A DNA stretch of 64,000 bases from the NCBI RefSeq assembly GCF_905220415.1, contig NC_059555.1, forward strand, positions 5,820,001 to 5,884,000, in the 5' to 3' direction. The notes under the pieces were generated by a model. The model did no database searches and was not told the origin of the DNA. It saw nothing but the letters and a program-made list of their open reading frames with translations. Of this stretch, positions 35,127 through 52,970 are shown piece after piece (within the stretch, counting starts at the first letter, position 1; each line of letters opens with the position of its first letter). The translations under genes and the position numbers were made by a program. The DNA is from Colias croceus (Eukaryota; Arthropoda; Insecta; Lepidoptera; Pieridae).

Positions 35127-38100
35127 GCAATGTCTATTTCATCAGATAATCCTCTCAACTGTTCAGTGTTCAGTTCCATCAAGTACCTTAGTCATAGCAA
35201 CATAACTCAGGTTAATAACTTCCAAATCTACGAGCAAGTTTTCATCAGAAAGCTTGAACAGGAGTCAAATGCAATCCCCTAACTAAGCCGCGTAGAGTTG
35301 GCCACTAATGAGTCGCATATTGGCTTTGTGACCAGAATTGGCTGGTATCTAGTGTGTTCGGATCGTAATTACAATAGTTCAGAACGTAGTGTCAGGTAAA
35401 CATGTCTAGATTAGTTGAATTAAAGTTAGTTTGGACTGATCTACGTTGGTAATTGGAATCTCTGGATTTCATTATGATGTTCGTTGTAACAATGGCACAT
35501 ACTTATTATTTCGTTGTATTTGTTTTCTAAGGCATATTTATTAATGTATTTAGGTAATTGAAATTATTATAAAATAACCAGATGAAGAATAATACTTCAT
35601 GTTTTTTAACCATTTCCAACACCACTAAGATAAAATTTGCAATTCCGTTTCCTCATTCTTCTCGATTTGTTTTATTTACATGATAAAGTTCGATGAAACT
35701 TTTGTCATAATATTACAATAATTTTCGGACTAGATAAAACCGTGGACACAATGCAACTAGATATTTGATGTATTGGGTTTGTTAGCGTAAAATTAGTTTC
35801 TCGGTGCATAATCATAATAACAATTGTTCGATTTTCAACATAGTTAGCTCTATTATTTATCAGAACTATTATTATTTTGTTATTTGAATGGTCAAAACTG
35901 TCGCAATATATTTCCGTGTGTGTTTAGAATTCTGAAATGGGTGTTTAGAAATGATTATGTACGCATTAAGTTAACATAAAAGTTCGCTACAACATACTTA
36001 TATCTTTCCATACATATTTTACAGCAATACAATATTAAATCGCGCTTCATAGGAATGCTATATGATATTTCTTCTTTGTTCTTACTACATTATCCAGATG
36101 ATCCTGCCAAATCCTTTTGGAATAGGCAATCTTCAATATTCAATCGCAACTTATTGTTTCGGATACTACATACATGCCACGTGTTTACATTTCCTTTGAA
36201 AAGTTATGTGAATAATTTGTACCCACATTAGCCTGAAACCCCGCTCAAAGTTTTCATCGTCATACAAAAATATGTTGGCGTGAATGTAGGTTAAGCTTTA
36301 GCATTCAGGGTGGCCCGCGCAATACGGCGCCGTTTATCATAAATAACCGGCGTATGTTTAATTATATAAATTATACGGACCATTTCATCTCCCCACCTGT
36401 TTCATATTTCATTAGCTCGCTCATTTCTCAGAGATAGCGCATTCTGTTCGAACGTGTTTGGATAATGGCGCTATTAACTCCCTAATTAAACAACAGCGCA
36501 TCGTTTAGATAAAATTGCAATTTATTGTACACTAGATTTAGCCGGGATCTTGCCCGAGGTGTCAAGCAATCGCGCAATCGATCGAGCAAACGCGATAGTA
36601 ATATTTTTACGTGGTTACACAATATGACGAAATATTTTTAATTTTATATAATAACTAAAGCGTCATTGCGTCTTTCTACTCAATTCAGTTAAGACGAACT
36701 TAATTGGGAATTAGATCTCTGATCATAATTAAAGTTTAAGATAGATATAACCTCATATCCATACTTAGTTTATCCTTCGTAATTCCAACGACCTTCATAG
36801 ATAATTAATCTCCAATTTCCAAAATGATCCAAACATAATTAAACTATAACACACTTGGCACGTCTATTAAGTTTCGTAATTTAATACGTACACACTTGTA
36901 TATTTTAAGTACCTTTAGAAATTAAACCCTAGAAAATACTATTTTAAGTACCATCAAAATGTACCAATCCTTTTATTTCAGAATAATATAGCCGCATTGT
37001 AAGATTTGATAACATGTAGACAGAGCACTATCGTTTTATTTAGAATGTAAAGAAAATCCAAATAACGAAACAAAAAACTATTGGACGTTAACCTAAACCG
37101 TTTACATCTGTTACATGTTCTTTTATAGCCAGGTCAGTGAAAACACTGAAAATGGCCTTGTATTAAGACGTAATTAAACCATACTCGAACACTCAACAGC
37201 GTCTATATTGAGTTCAATACAAAACCGCATATTCAACACCACTAGTAAGAGCAATAAAAACGATATAAACCTTTACATCTCGCAATTGTTGCAATTGTAC
37301 GATAACTCATAAAATACACGAGGTCATAAACGTTAAGATTTATGGATTCCGTACGGGGTTAGTGATCACTATATTTATGATGTAGTAAGATGTGAGTCAT
37401 TGCGGTGGAACTGGGAACTATCTATAAAACTTCGCTGGAAACTTAGTAAGTACATAAGACAATGAAACGTGCTGGTTACGAACCAATGTAGCGTTTAGTG
37501 TAGAGCTGTTTGAGTCTGGTAAAATATGTTTGTAAGAAGGTGTAGAAATCGGAGATAATATACTCCGAAATGATTTAGTTTTAAAATTACAAACATGTAA
37601 TTTGTTTTTTATTTAAATTATACTTCTATTGCCTATTTAAATTGTTGGAAAAAATATACCTGAAATATACAAGAAAATGACGACAAGAATGACGTTAACC
37701 ACAGGGAATTAAAAATATTTCATTTAATGTTTCTGTATTTAAAATAAATAGAATCATATCTACAGCCCAATGTATTTCCAAATACCGGATAAAGAAGTCA
37801 GAGGTGGAAGAGTCAGTGTTCTGTATCTTTTTACTGTTAAAGACAACCGAACAAGCATATGTAAACCGATGTCAAGATACAAACGTCTAATAAGTATTCA
37901 ACACGTGTAAAACTTGAGAACAATATCATTTTCGCTGGTCGATTCTTCTGCAAGTAAAACTTTTATCAGTAAAGAAATAAAGTAAACTATAAGTGCCGTG
38001 TCAAGACCAAGCTCTTTTTGTTAATGTCCACAGAGGATTGCCCGCAACTTCTGGATAGTAACATCAATCTTCTAAACAGTAAACTAAGAGATCGATTATT

Positions 38101-40309
38101 ACTAATAGCAATAATATTAATAAGAAAAAAATATAGTATTGATGTCTTATTGATGTGTATAAAGTAGGTATATGGATTATAAACATGAAATTTCCTTAGA
38201 CTATTGAGATATTGTTTATAAACGGAACTGTTATTTGTAAGTACTGAGAGAATATTATATTTTCTTAATATGAAGCTATAATTTGTATCCTCAAAGATAA
38301 ACTGTAGTTCAAAGAAGTCAATACAATATCCGAGAGGAAATATATTTAAATACTGACCAAAATTCACCAACATTAATTCGGCATTGCATTTAAGTTCGTA
38401 CTAGTTCATGTAAATGAATTGAATACAAAATAGATTTCTTACAATAGCTTCCTTACTGATGTTGCAGATTGTGGTTTTACGATTGTCACAAAGGTTTTAA
38501 GAACACGTTTACAGCGGTGTTATTCGACAAACTTGCAAACTTTTATTGGTGGATCGGGGCTTAGTCCGCTTGATGGCGATTACCTCACATTGTTAAGGGA
38601 CTGTCGTTAAAATACATTTTGCCTTTCCTTTGCAGATTACACCTACCTTTTCTGGTATTTAACTAGGGTGGATTTTGAAATCGGCGAAGTTTATACCTAC
38701 TATTTAACAGTTGACTACCTTTTGTTGTTTGTATTTTACAAACTTTAATGGACACACCATTGTTTTCTGTCAAAATCAGCCTGAAATATTATGTATGCCT
38801 TAGCGTTTGAATGTTGATTATTTTTATGGATAATTTTAATTGGCAGTTTATCAATTATAAAGAGACACCGAGGTATAATAATAATTAGTCGAAAAAGCAT
38901 ATTTAACTCTTTTTAACATTGTCGATCGTAATATAAATAGAAAATATACTAGTAGATAGTTAGAAATGCTTTCACAAAATAAGAGTTTATTAAAATAAAA
39001 AGGAACGTCTACATTAGAAATCAACACATAAACTGGGTAACTCAAACTCAAACACTAACCATATAGGTAGGTAGGTAATATAAAAATATAATTATACATT
39101 AGTTAAATCTACCTCTAACCTTGTGATATTCAAAAAACATTTTTCCCAAGCAAAATAATCGCAAATTGTGTCATTTTTCAGAGGCTACAGCGATACACAA
39201 ACAAGGGAAGAGGCTTGTGAAAGTGTCAGAACACTCGGGCGTGTTTGCGATCCACACTTTAGCTGCTATGATATCAATTAGGAAATCTAGGACAGACGCT
39301 ATATATATTTTCGCTAAAATTAATGAAAATGTTTGTTTGAAAAGGTCATTTGTGTTTATTAAATTGATGTCTAAGTAATATCTTTATTATTGTTTTATTG
39401 GTTTATTTAGAGTTATCTATAAATTTAATCATGTATTTCCTAATGAAAGTCAGTTTTGTTATAGGTAGAGGATTTGTGTGTAGTAAATAATATCTATTAT
39501 TATGAATTAATTACAAGTTTAAATTTATACATATTTATAATCAATTTCATTAATGATTCTTCAAGACAAAAATCTAATCTATCAATGATGACTGAGATCG
39601 TACAATGATAAAATAGTATTTTAATCCAATTTTAACGTTAATTAGAACATGATATGACATGATAATATTATGATATTTATACACAAAACATGTCTTAATT
39701 AATGTATATTTCATTATACGTACGTAAGTGCTCTAATGTGAACTATAAAATTCACAATATCAATTTAGGCAAGGTTCCATCAATTTCAATTAACATGTTA
39801 ATTTAGTAAACTTAGTTTAAACATCGATAATAGGCTTATACGATTACAGATTTATTTCGTGAACTCGAAGCGCTACAAACTATTCTAATCAAAAACCCGT
39901 CAAGGAAGTTATAAAACGGTTTACTCGGAACAAGTTTTATTACTCATAAGATGTAATACATCGTCGGTAAATTCATTTTTCAGCGGTTATCGTGAACCGT
40001 TTAGACGTTATAAAACTGGATAAAGTACGTTGAAAGAGGAAATTTATGGGGGTTCGTTGCTAAGCTACAAATTCTGCTAAACAAACAACGCGAGAAGGAA
40101 TAGAAAGATTAGTGTGGTTCAAATTGAAATAAATTTTATAGTAGCGAAGTTTTCTGTAATGGATTTGTGTTAAGGTATATGGGTGTTTATGACGGTTGCT
40201 TCTTTATGAATTTACAGCGTACTGGCTAGTTCATAAAAACATACCTAATTGTTACGAATAATTTTTGGTATTTAAAAACAACTTACAACACAATTATTAA
40301 ACGTGAAAT
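35127..40309. other. Long intergenic stretch, no supported gene
   Basis: A 128-codon minus frame (37987-38373) has the phenylalanine/isoleucine/asparagine bias of AT-rich chance sequence and no domain. At 36290-36620 a more complex segment (e.g. 'gcgcaatacggcgccgttta', 'agcgcattctgttcgaacgt') could be regulatory. No repeats could be defined with confidence. Confidence 0.35.
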
Positions 40310-40319
40310 AGAATGACAA

Positions 40320-40639
40320 GAGTGAGAGCAGTGGTGGCTCAGTGGTGAGACCTCGGACTTCGAATCGATAAGTCCGTGGTTCGAGACCAGGCGAGCGCGC
40401 AGGAAATAAATTGATTTTTCAATTTATCTGCGCATGTTGTAACATCACCACTGCTCGAACGGTGAAGGGAAACATCGTGAGGAAACCGACATGTCGAAGA
40501 ATTAAAAAAGTTCGACGACATATTGTGTCATCCGCCAACCCGCACTTGGCCAGCGTGGTGGATTATGGCCTGTACCCTCATAGGAGGCCCGTGTCCCAGC
40601 AGTGGGAACGTATATGGGCTGATGATGATGATGATGATG
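40320..40639 (+). mobile_element. tRNA-derived SINE, plus strand, 10-bp target duplication
   Basis: Begins near GAGAGCAGTGGTGGCTCAGT, has a B-box-like GGTTCGAGACC, and ends in a (GAT)n tail. Flanked by AGAATGACAA at 40310-40319 and 40640-40649. This copy defines the family's plus orientation. Confidence 0.92.
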
Positions 40640-40669
40640 AGAATGACAAAAATATTTATTTATAACAAA

Positions 40670-40710
40670 CTAGCGGTCCGCCCCGGCTTCGCCCGTGGTA
40701 CATGTTTACG
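40670..40710 (-). mobile_element. 3' end of a type A Helitron-like element
   Basis: Only the terminal CTAG and 'ggtccgccccggcttcgccc' plus a few bases remain, just downstream of the SINE. Confidence 0.55.
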
Positions 40711-42552
40711 TTTTCTCTACATAAGATCCATCCTCGTACTTCAAGAAATATATGTTATGTTATGCGCTTACCAACACATTTTGCGATTCATTTTTATATA
40801 TAAGATTATGAGTAATTTGAAAACTATTAACATAATGAGAGAAAATGCAAGTCAAGCCAGGAATATCGGAGCAAAAATATCAGTAATCTCCGACACAACT
40901 ACGATTAAATTATCACTATATACCTACTATAACAGTAAATTTCCCATAGAAAATCAGCATTTGAATGAATTCTAATGAAAATGAAAATAAAACTGCAGTC
41001 GAAAACTGCTAAAGAATAACAGTAAAAGCAGAGGGACCCAGTTAACCTACATTATTTATCTCTTATCTCTTCCATAAACTGAATAATACTCTCAGTTAGT
41101 GATGTGGTAATTGCTTTTTAAATTTTATTACCCGGCTAGTTTACGAAGGCTGAAAATTACGGGCAAAGTTCCCCGGTTTTAGAACTATGCAAGTTTCCTT
41201 TGGTCGAATTTACGAGAAATAGAGAGTTAACCGGAGCGATTTAGCTCTTTGCCCAAGCACTGTGGTGGTTTTTAAGTATTTAATTAGGTATTTGCTAGGT
41301 ATTTTAAGTAGTTTATGGTACCTTAATAGAAATTAAAGTAAGCAAGAATGTGCAAAGCAAAATTTTGTGTTTAGAAATGCTCTAGAGGTAAGTTTATATT
41401 ATGCATGCTACGAGGTGAATTGATATCCTATTTTTAATATGATCGGTATGTGTTTACTATTTTTATTTGCATACATTATTTCTTATGTATTCATTTACGA
41501 TTAATGAGGTGAAGTACTTTTATTATATATCGAAAATATTTAGGTTTCATGACGAACATGACTAGTCCTTAATTTTATATGTTTTAAAGTCTCGAATACA
41601 TGATTTAAAGGTAAGGTCTCGAATACATCATGCAAAAAAGAATTGAAAATAAATTGTATAATGTATTGACGATAATGCAAAAAATTAAAATTAAGTTAAA
41701 CATCCACTTATTTCACCATAGTGAGAATGTTATGTTTATTTCTCTGTCGGCAGTTCTAATAACGTCTACTTGTCTTTCAGCATGTTTGACATGGAGCCTT
41801 AAATTCTTAATATCTAGAATAACAGGTGTTGCAGAGAAGAAAGCTTCACTCTATAACACCTGAGATATTGTTTAAGACCTTAATTTCTACATTTTAAATT
41901 ATAATATTTGGTATCATACATTAAAATATTAAACTTTTTTTGATTGTATGAAATTGAAGTGCAATGTGGTATTTAAAAGTCATTGTAAGAAAATTATAAA
42001 ATTAGAATTATGTATCAATAGGTTGGTAATTCCAATTCAAACTTTCGCCTAGCCTAAGAGTTAACAATATAAATACAATCATAATAACCAAAGATATGTG
42101 AATTAATAAACACATAATCATATCGCAAAATGGCCATATCATACATTGTCATAATCATTAACAAAACAAAACAGGCATATAAATAAAGCCACTAACGATA
42201 TTACAACCAATAACCAGACTATTTCACAACTACATATTTGGTTTCAGCTCATAACAGTATTAAAATTATTAAATGCAATAGAGAAGCTTCAGTATAGAAT
42301 TGTGGTTTTCATATTAAACTAGAGCCGTGGTTATATGAATTTGCAACAGTAGGATCTGTTGCAATGTTCCAAGGAGATTAAAGAGCTTGGCGATTATGTA
42401 TATGAAAGTAGGATATTATTTGCGCGTACTTACATAATGCAAAACTTTGTCCGTACTGGCAGTTCGAAATAGCCTATAGATATATTATAGTACAGTAGTA
42501 AAAGTAAAGTTATTTAGTATCCAGTAAAGCAGCTGACAACCTGAATATCATA
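40711..42552. other. Intergenic stretch with a higher-complexity island
   Basis: 41120-41270 is less AT-biased ('ttacccggctagtttacgaa', 'gttaaccggagcgatttagc') and lacks long frames, so it could be conserved non-coding DNA. Nothing else is supported. Confidence 0.3.
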
Positions 42553-42776
42553 AGGGGGTCACTGAAAATCAGTGCTGAGGTATTATGCCTCAGGTATCCT
42601 GCCCCCCTAGCCAAGTGGCTTTCTGTTAGCGTAGCGTTCAATAGAATAGACTACGAATGTATGAGATTGACGTAAGCTGTAGATAACGTTTATCTACAGC
42701 TTACGTCAATCTCATACATTCGTAGTCTATTCTATTGAACGCTACGCTTTAGCTAACAGAAATCCACTTGGCTAAG
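42553..42776. repeat. Long near-perfect hairpin with an adjoining three-stem structure
   Basis: The arms 42605-42685 and 42691-42776 pair over about 80 bp around the 5-nt loop acgtt; near the base the right arm has a few extra bases. Just before it, 42553-42607 can fold with GGGGG/CCCCC closing two small hairpins (CACTGA-aaa-TCAGTG and CTGAGG...CCTCAG). It looks like a foldback mobile element. Confidence 0.75.
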
Positions 42777-43910
42777 GGAGCTGAGTGGCTTCCTTTTTTA
42801 GCGCACGCAACCACACATAAATTTATGTTTTCTATACCTATTATTTATAATTTACAATGCTATTTGATATGTGTGCTGTGTATGTTGGAATAAATGGTTT
42901 AAATAGGTTATTTATAATAAATAAATATAAGTTTTATGTTAATGTTATAAGAAATTGTAGCTTTTGTATAAAATTCCAATATTAATATAATATAAATTGA
43001 ATTTCAAGGAAAATTTTCAGTGGGTTATTTCTGTTTCGAAACATTTTCAATTACACAGATATAAATACGAAAAGTACATAAACATATAATGAATAAAACG
43101 AAGCACAATAATGGATACCAGGAATCCATAAAATGTTATTTGTTTTCGTTTTCACGTTTTCAACATAGCGCAGAAACCGAACTTTTCAAAGAAAACATTT
43201 CTACAAAACTTTGAAATGTGATATACTGCTGGGTTCGAAGTATTTCTCTTAGCGAATTACAGAACAAAAATTATTAATGTTTATTACAATGAATAATTTG
43301 ATTGTTTTATATCTTGTATGAAATCTTAAAATGTTTAGTTTAAATAATAAGTTATAATTTTAATGATTCAATGTAAATGCTTGTTCATAAAAAAAAACAC
43401 TGACAAACGATCTACTTTAAATTCTTGACTTTGCTCTATAATTTGCGATTATTTATTTCATTTCCATTTTACAATGAGCATCTATTACTATGATTATTTG
43501 ATTATTATTTCTTCATTGGAGGAAAAATATTGGCCTTCACTGCATGAAAGACTTCGTTAGTCTACTAACTACTTAATACCCTATTGAGATGCAAATTGGG
43601 CGGTTTGAAGTCTATAAATAAAAATAATAAAATGAATTTTCTGTTGAACAATATCAATATCAGAACGAAATAAAGAAGAAAAATTTTTAAAGTTGATGAT
43701 ATTGTTTAAAAATGATTTACTATGTATATAATTATTTATGTATATTTTAACTCGGTTAGATATATTATAAACAAATAACAATTATTATTAATTCCTATTT
43801 TTGACAGTTCTTTCAATATTTTAATAAAAAGATAAACAGCTATTTGAAATATATTTCACTTTACTAATTGAAAGTAGGCAATTCATAAACACCTCTTCTC
43901 ATTAAGTTTT

Positions 43911-44141
43911 GTGAAACACGTCAAGTCAAACAAATATGAGCCTTTAAAATTGCTACAAGCACGCACATCAATTTATCTTGGGTGCGGCAAGTCAACAAAC
44001 TGTTCCTTGGTCTGTCATCTCATTTGTAAAAGAAAATCTATCACAAAAGAATCGTGCAGACGAGCAAATGCCGCCGTCCTGAAATGGTACAATTGTGTTA
44101 TAGTTACGGGAGTTATTTCTCCTTTTGTACGTACACAATGA
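43911..44141 (+). other. Cysteine-containing open frame in a higher-complexity island
   Basis: A 76-codon frame without ATG start reads ARTSIYLGCGKSTNCSLVCH and so on; the DNA is more balanced in composition than its surroundings. There are no splice sites, promoter or domain I can point to. A conserved regulatory element is as likely as an exon. Confidence 0.15.
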
Positions 44142-44424
44142 GGGTATTGTGGACCAAGACAGATACTAATTTCAAATGTTGTGAGATGAACAAAACTTAT
44201 GACGAAATAAATGCTGCGCCGTAATACGATACTTTGGGAGTGCGTGCGTCATAAATGGATTGTATTTTTGTTGTGATGTATGTTTGTTTATGTTTATATG
44301 GATGGGAGTTGAACTTGGGTCACATTTCTCAAAAGTTATTAGATACAGTGACTAAAAGTTATTGATTTTGTTACTACTTGCATTAGAAATACCAAAGTGT
44401 GTTTTGTTTATTTATTTCGTGGCG

Positions 44425-44564
44425 ACACGGAGGTTTTTATGTTTTCAAAGGAGATAGTAATTATCAGGTTAGACAACGACATAGGCTTTTAGTCGTGGTG
44501 GGACGTCTCATTCCCATGGGAATTTCCTTAAATCACGCGGGTGACGCCACATGCGAAAAGCTAG
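44425..44564 (+). mobile_element. Helitron-like fragment ending CTAG
   Basis: 'acgacataggcttttagtcg', 'cattcccatgggaatttcct', 'cacgcgggtgacgcca' and 'gcgaaaagctag' then T are a degraded 3' half of this class of element. Confidence 0.5.
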
Positions 44565-44696
44565 TTTGTTGAAAAAACGTTTGGCTTTCTTTTAAATTTA
44601 TACGTACTGTTCAATTAGATCAATTCATTGTCCTAACAGATAAAGCACTGTCTGTTTGTGCTCAACGCTTTTTTCTAATAAATTCTATTATTAAAA

Positions 44697-44850
44697 AAGA
44701 CGTGTGGCACTCGGGCACTCAATTGCATAGCATGCCTTCAAGCCACACCTCTGTGCCCGTCGGAGTGGGGAGCGTGAGGTTTTTTCGTTACGGAATTTCT
44801 GGATTCGGTCCCCGCGCTCAAGGCCCGCGATAAAAACTATGCAATAAATA
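44697..44850. repeat. GC-rich interspersed repeat fragment
   Basis: 'acgtgtggcactcgggcact', 'aagccacacctctgtgcccg' and 'cggaatttctggattcggtc' contrast with the AT-rich surroundings and read like a dispersed element, but I cannot assign a class. Confidence 0.4.
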
Positions 44851-45376
44851 GCTTAAAAGTTAAAAGAACATTGTGAGTTAAAAAATCTGTTCGTATATAA
44901 TGTTTCATTTATAGCATTTAGGGTTGCACAGAGCCATACAAATTACTAACAAAAACAAGAAATATCTAGACCTTCGTTTCGAAATTGTGTCATGACAATT
45001 AATATTTTCATTGTTAGCTCTCTGTTTAGGACGTTCTCCAATTGTTATTCGTTGTTCTTTATTATAAAAACAGAGATGACCCAAATTTCATATCCCCATT
45101 AATTCAATTCTCCGCGCATATTTTTAATCAAGAAATTAATAAAAACACCCTTGATTAAGCCTGCCTGTGGTTGGATTTAAAATTACGTTTGTTACAATTT
45201 ACTTTATCCGTTTGTAGCATTAACATGGAAAAATAAATCTTTTCACAAAATAGTAGAAAGGCTTATCATTATAGAATTTATTACTTTCATAGATACATCA
45301 TAGTACACAAATAATTTTACATTTTTGATCGCCTTTCTATGCGTTGTCGTGTCCTTCATTTGAATATCTTATAATG

Positions 45377-45408
45377 AAAGATGGTGAATAACACAATTCA
45401 CCATCTTT
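45377..45408. repeat. Small perfect hairpin, 12-bp arms and 8-nt loop
   Basis: aaagatggtgaa pairs with ttcaccatcttt around taacacaa. It is too short for a classical microRNA precursor by itself. Confidence 0.55.
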
Positions 45409-45764
45409 ATAAACGACAGTGCAACATATCAACAAAATCCTCACGGACATAGCAGACAAAAATAAATACAGCTAACTAAAATCTTCGAAGACTCAACACG
45501 GCTTGTCCCAACGGCACTAGAAGTTTTCCCTTGCTGGCTATCAGAAATTGTGCAGTTTGAACGTTCGAAACGTACCTACCAAGTAATTTCAGTACCAAAT
45601 GTGAAAGTGGAACGTGTGTAGCTCATTGTTTCCTTACCAACGTTAATATATTATCCATACTAATATAATAAATGCGAAAGTAACTCTGTCTGTCTGTCTG
45701 TTACTCAATCACGCCTAAACTACTGAACCAATTTGAATGAAATTTAGTATGGAGATATTTTGAT

Positions 45765-46207
45765 CCCACCAAAAACATTTTCATGTAAAATGTTGCCAAG
45801 ACGAGCCCATAATATGACTCGCACTGTCAAAAAGTTATCAGATCTCATGTAGAGCGAAGCTTCTAACACTACACGCCCTAACTCTACAAGGCCTAACTTC
45901 ACAAACTCTACACCTTAGTCAAAATAATATGTGGCTTGGCCATTTCGCTACATTCACTTCGGCGTAAGGTGAAAAATTAATTCACTGTGCATTACTTTTG
46001 TGTTATACAATAGCTGTTCTTGTAGTAACGAACGGCCAAGCCACATATTTTGACTAAGGTGTAGAGTTTGTGAAGTTAGGCCTTGTAGAGTTAGGGCGTG
46101 TAGTGTTAGAAGCTTCGCTCTACATGAGATCTGATAACTTTTTGACAGTGCGAGTCATATTATGGGCTCGTCTTGGCAACATTTTACATGAAAATGTTTT
46201 TGGTGGG
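45765..46207. repeat. Large imperfect palindrome forming the element's 5' end
   Basis: Arms 45765-45941 and 46033-46207 are near-identical in reverse (CCCACCAAAAAC ... GTTTTTGGTGGG) with a spacer of about 90 bp. The same palindrome is present at 59056-59492, so it belongs to the element. Confidence 0.85.
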
Positions 46208-46251
46208 ATTTCATTTCTTTTTGTAAGTTGTTTGTAACAAAATTTTATAAG

Positions 46252-46687
46252 TATGTCGATTAAAGTTTTAATTTTTTTTAACAAGGAGTACCTATACATA
46301 TATGTATATATCTAGGGGAACCAAGTTTTAGATTATTAGATTAGACCTCTAGCGTCATCAAAATTTAATTTAAAATTACAGGTCTCATACAAACTCCCAT
46401 CCCCTAGTTTAAGGGGTTGGGGGATGAAAGTTACAAGTTTTATAATTTTTTTGTTGTTTGTGTGCTAATACTAGCTTACATACAAAATTTCAGCTTTCTA
46501 GGACATTAGGAAATACCTTAAGAATTTTGATGATCATCAGTGAGTCAGTGACGAAATTAGCGTTTTTTAGATATAAATAAAATCTGAAGTATAAAAGCTA
46601 ATGTAATTAAAACTTAATATGTTCAATAAGTCCGCTATTGACAATATATCCCGAAAATGACCAAACCCAAGTTATGAGGGTTAAAAA
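46252..46687 (+). repeat. Left member of a direct repeat flanking the satellite
   Basis: From 'tatgtcgattaaagttttaa' to 'tatgagggttaaaaaaaa'. Repeats at 50811-51262 with few differences; the element copy at 59 kb has this segment only once. Confidence 0.85.
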
Positions 46688-46690
46688 AAA

Positions 46691-50716
<4,026 letters not shown>

Positions 50717-50810
50717 AGGCAGAAGAAGAAGAGAAGAAGAGGCAGGAGACGTTCGCAACACTTCTATTCATATTATTTATATGATCTGATCTGAAGTATA
50801 TGTCTCGATA
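50717..50810. other. Unique spacer between the satellite and the second direct repeat
   Basis: A purine-rich run (gcagaagaagaagagaagaa) then 'gacgttcgcaacacttctat'. It is not found in the 59 kb element copy. Any Asp-Thr frame would take its N-terminus from here. Confidence 0.5.
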
Positions 50811-51262
50811 TATGTCGATTAAATTTTTAAATATTTTTTTTAACAAGGAGTACCTTTACATATATATATCTAGGGGAACCAAGTTTTAGATTATTATATT
50901 AGACCTCCAGCGTCATCAAAATTTAATTTAAAATTACAGGTCTCATACAAACTCCCATCCCCTAGTTTAAGGGGTTGGGGGATGAAAGTTACAAGTTTTA
51001 TAATTTTTTTGTTGTTTGTGTGCTAATACTAGCTTACATACAAAATTTCAGCTTTATAGGACATTAGGAAATACCTTAAGAATTTTGATGATCATCAGTG
51101 AGTCAGTGACGAAATTAGCGTTTTTTAGATATAAATAAAATCTGAAATATAAAAGCTAATGTAATTAAAACTTAATATGTTCAATAAGTCCGCTATTGAC
51201 AATATATCCCGAAAATTTTGTTGATCTAGCATAATCCAAACCCAAGTTATGAGGGTTCAAAA
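50811..51262 (+). repeat. Right member of the direct repeat flanking the satellite
   Basis: Restarts the element at 'tatgtcgattaaatttttaa' and runs through 'aaacccaagttatgagggtt' into the normal 3' end, as in the 59 kb copy. Confidence 0.85.
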
Positions 51263-51429
51263 AAACGTCGAAGCGCTTCGAGAAAAGATAGGTAGTGCCC
51301 GTGCGCTTCGCTTTCTTCTTTGGCTAGTCTTGGCGGGGGCACTACCGTGCCCCCAGATACCCGAGAAAGGACATAGGCTACCTTTTATTGCGAAATATGT
51401 ACCACGGGCGAACCGGGGCGGACCTCTAG

Positions 51430-52970
51430 TAATTAATATAGATTAAAGAACTAAAAATACGATTTAAAAAGAAACTCATAAAATTATTGTATCAATAGTC
51501 GATCCTTGTTTGAATAAAATCTGTATAAAGTGGGTCAGAATCGAGTCTAAAAAGTTGGTTAGATACATTTATCTATAACTCTTCAGTAAAAAATAAAATA
51601 TAAAGCTATATAAATCCAAGGTACATATTATATCACACTTAAACCTGTGAGATTTGAAGAAATATCATACGTTCTGAGTTCCCTGTAACCGTAAACCCGT
51701 CACGTGCGCGCAAAGTGCTGACAACATCGCATTGGAATCAAATCACGAACTTTTAGCACTTGGAATGTGAGCATTTTCAATTATGAGATATTTTAATAAT
51801 TCATCTCTTATAACCCACTTTTTGTCATAATACGTAGTAGATATTATATACTTTAAGCAATTAATGGTCCTGTTATATTTTTATCTGTATATAAATATTG
51901 TTATATCTGGAGGCCTATTTATTTTATCTTTAACTATGTGTCCATTCAGAATTTCCGTCAATTCAAACCGTCAACTTAAGACAAAAATATTTATTATTAA
52001 GATTACAGCTTTTTCGTTTTTATATCAATCGTATCGTATACAATCTAGTGGGTGTATGCCATAATTCAATAAACGTCAGCTACATTTTGGTTTAAACTCT
52101 AGCCAGAATATTGACAATTGCTATAATCCCGAGTGCTAGAAGTGTCGGTCGCTCTGATCTCCAGTCATATCGAGTTTCTGTCCCACCGGACTATAGAGTA
52201 TGGACCACAGAGTATAGACTATATAGCATGGATAGACTATAAAGTGTAAACTATAGAGTATAGAGTAAAGACTATAGAGTGAAGAACAGTTGAACTGTTT
52301 GAGTGCACCGTTGAGAGTCGGAATGTGACTAGAACATTCCATTTTATAATCTTCAACCTTCTGTAGTTGGAAATGTTAAAGCAGTATTTCTTGTATTACC
52401 TCAATATTTGTTATCGTTCTAGATGTGTATCGAGAACTTAAATTTCTACGATACTTTTTATTGACCATAGAAACATTTTTACGACAAAATAGTACATACT
52501 TACACAAATCGACATCATGATCAAATAAAACTAGCAAACAACAAATAGTATGAAAAATAAGAAGCACCTTGTATGAGAATCAACGATATCGCAATTAATT
52601 CACAATGAATACGTTTATTCACATACATATATTATATACCTATTGAAACGACTACTAAGAAATAATACGTTGATTTTACAAGCCAATACAATGAAATAAA
52701 TACAGGAAATCTTACTCAAGTGTTATTGTACGATACAGTAAGTTATTTCAACGGAATCTGCATCAATGGAATGTTCACCTGAATGGAGTAATAAGACAAG
52801 TCTCGAATGTAGTTTCATACTAAACAGAATATTATTAGTGTAGCATTTTCAGACAAACAGCCATTAAGTTTAGCATTCATGCTAATTGCTAACGGTGCAA
52901 GACGTACGTCGTACATGCACGTGCACGTATACAAGATAGAGGTAGAATATTATGATATTATGCAGGTTTT
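51430..52970. other. Intergenic stretch with an irregular short tandem repeat
   Basis: At 52185-52285 degenerate 14-17 bp units based on 'gactatagagtata' repeat about seven times. No gene is supported. A pair of octamer-like/TAAT-rich motifs lies near 52870-52900. Confidence 0.4.

Noticed and set aside
37987..38373. 128-codon minus frame
   Set aside because: Composition is the Phe/Ile/Asn/Tyr bias of AT-rich chance sequence; no domain, splice or poly(A) context.
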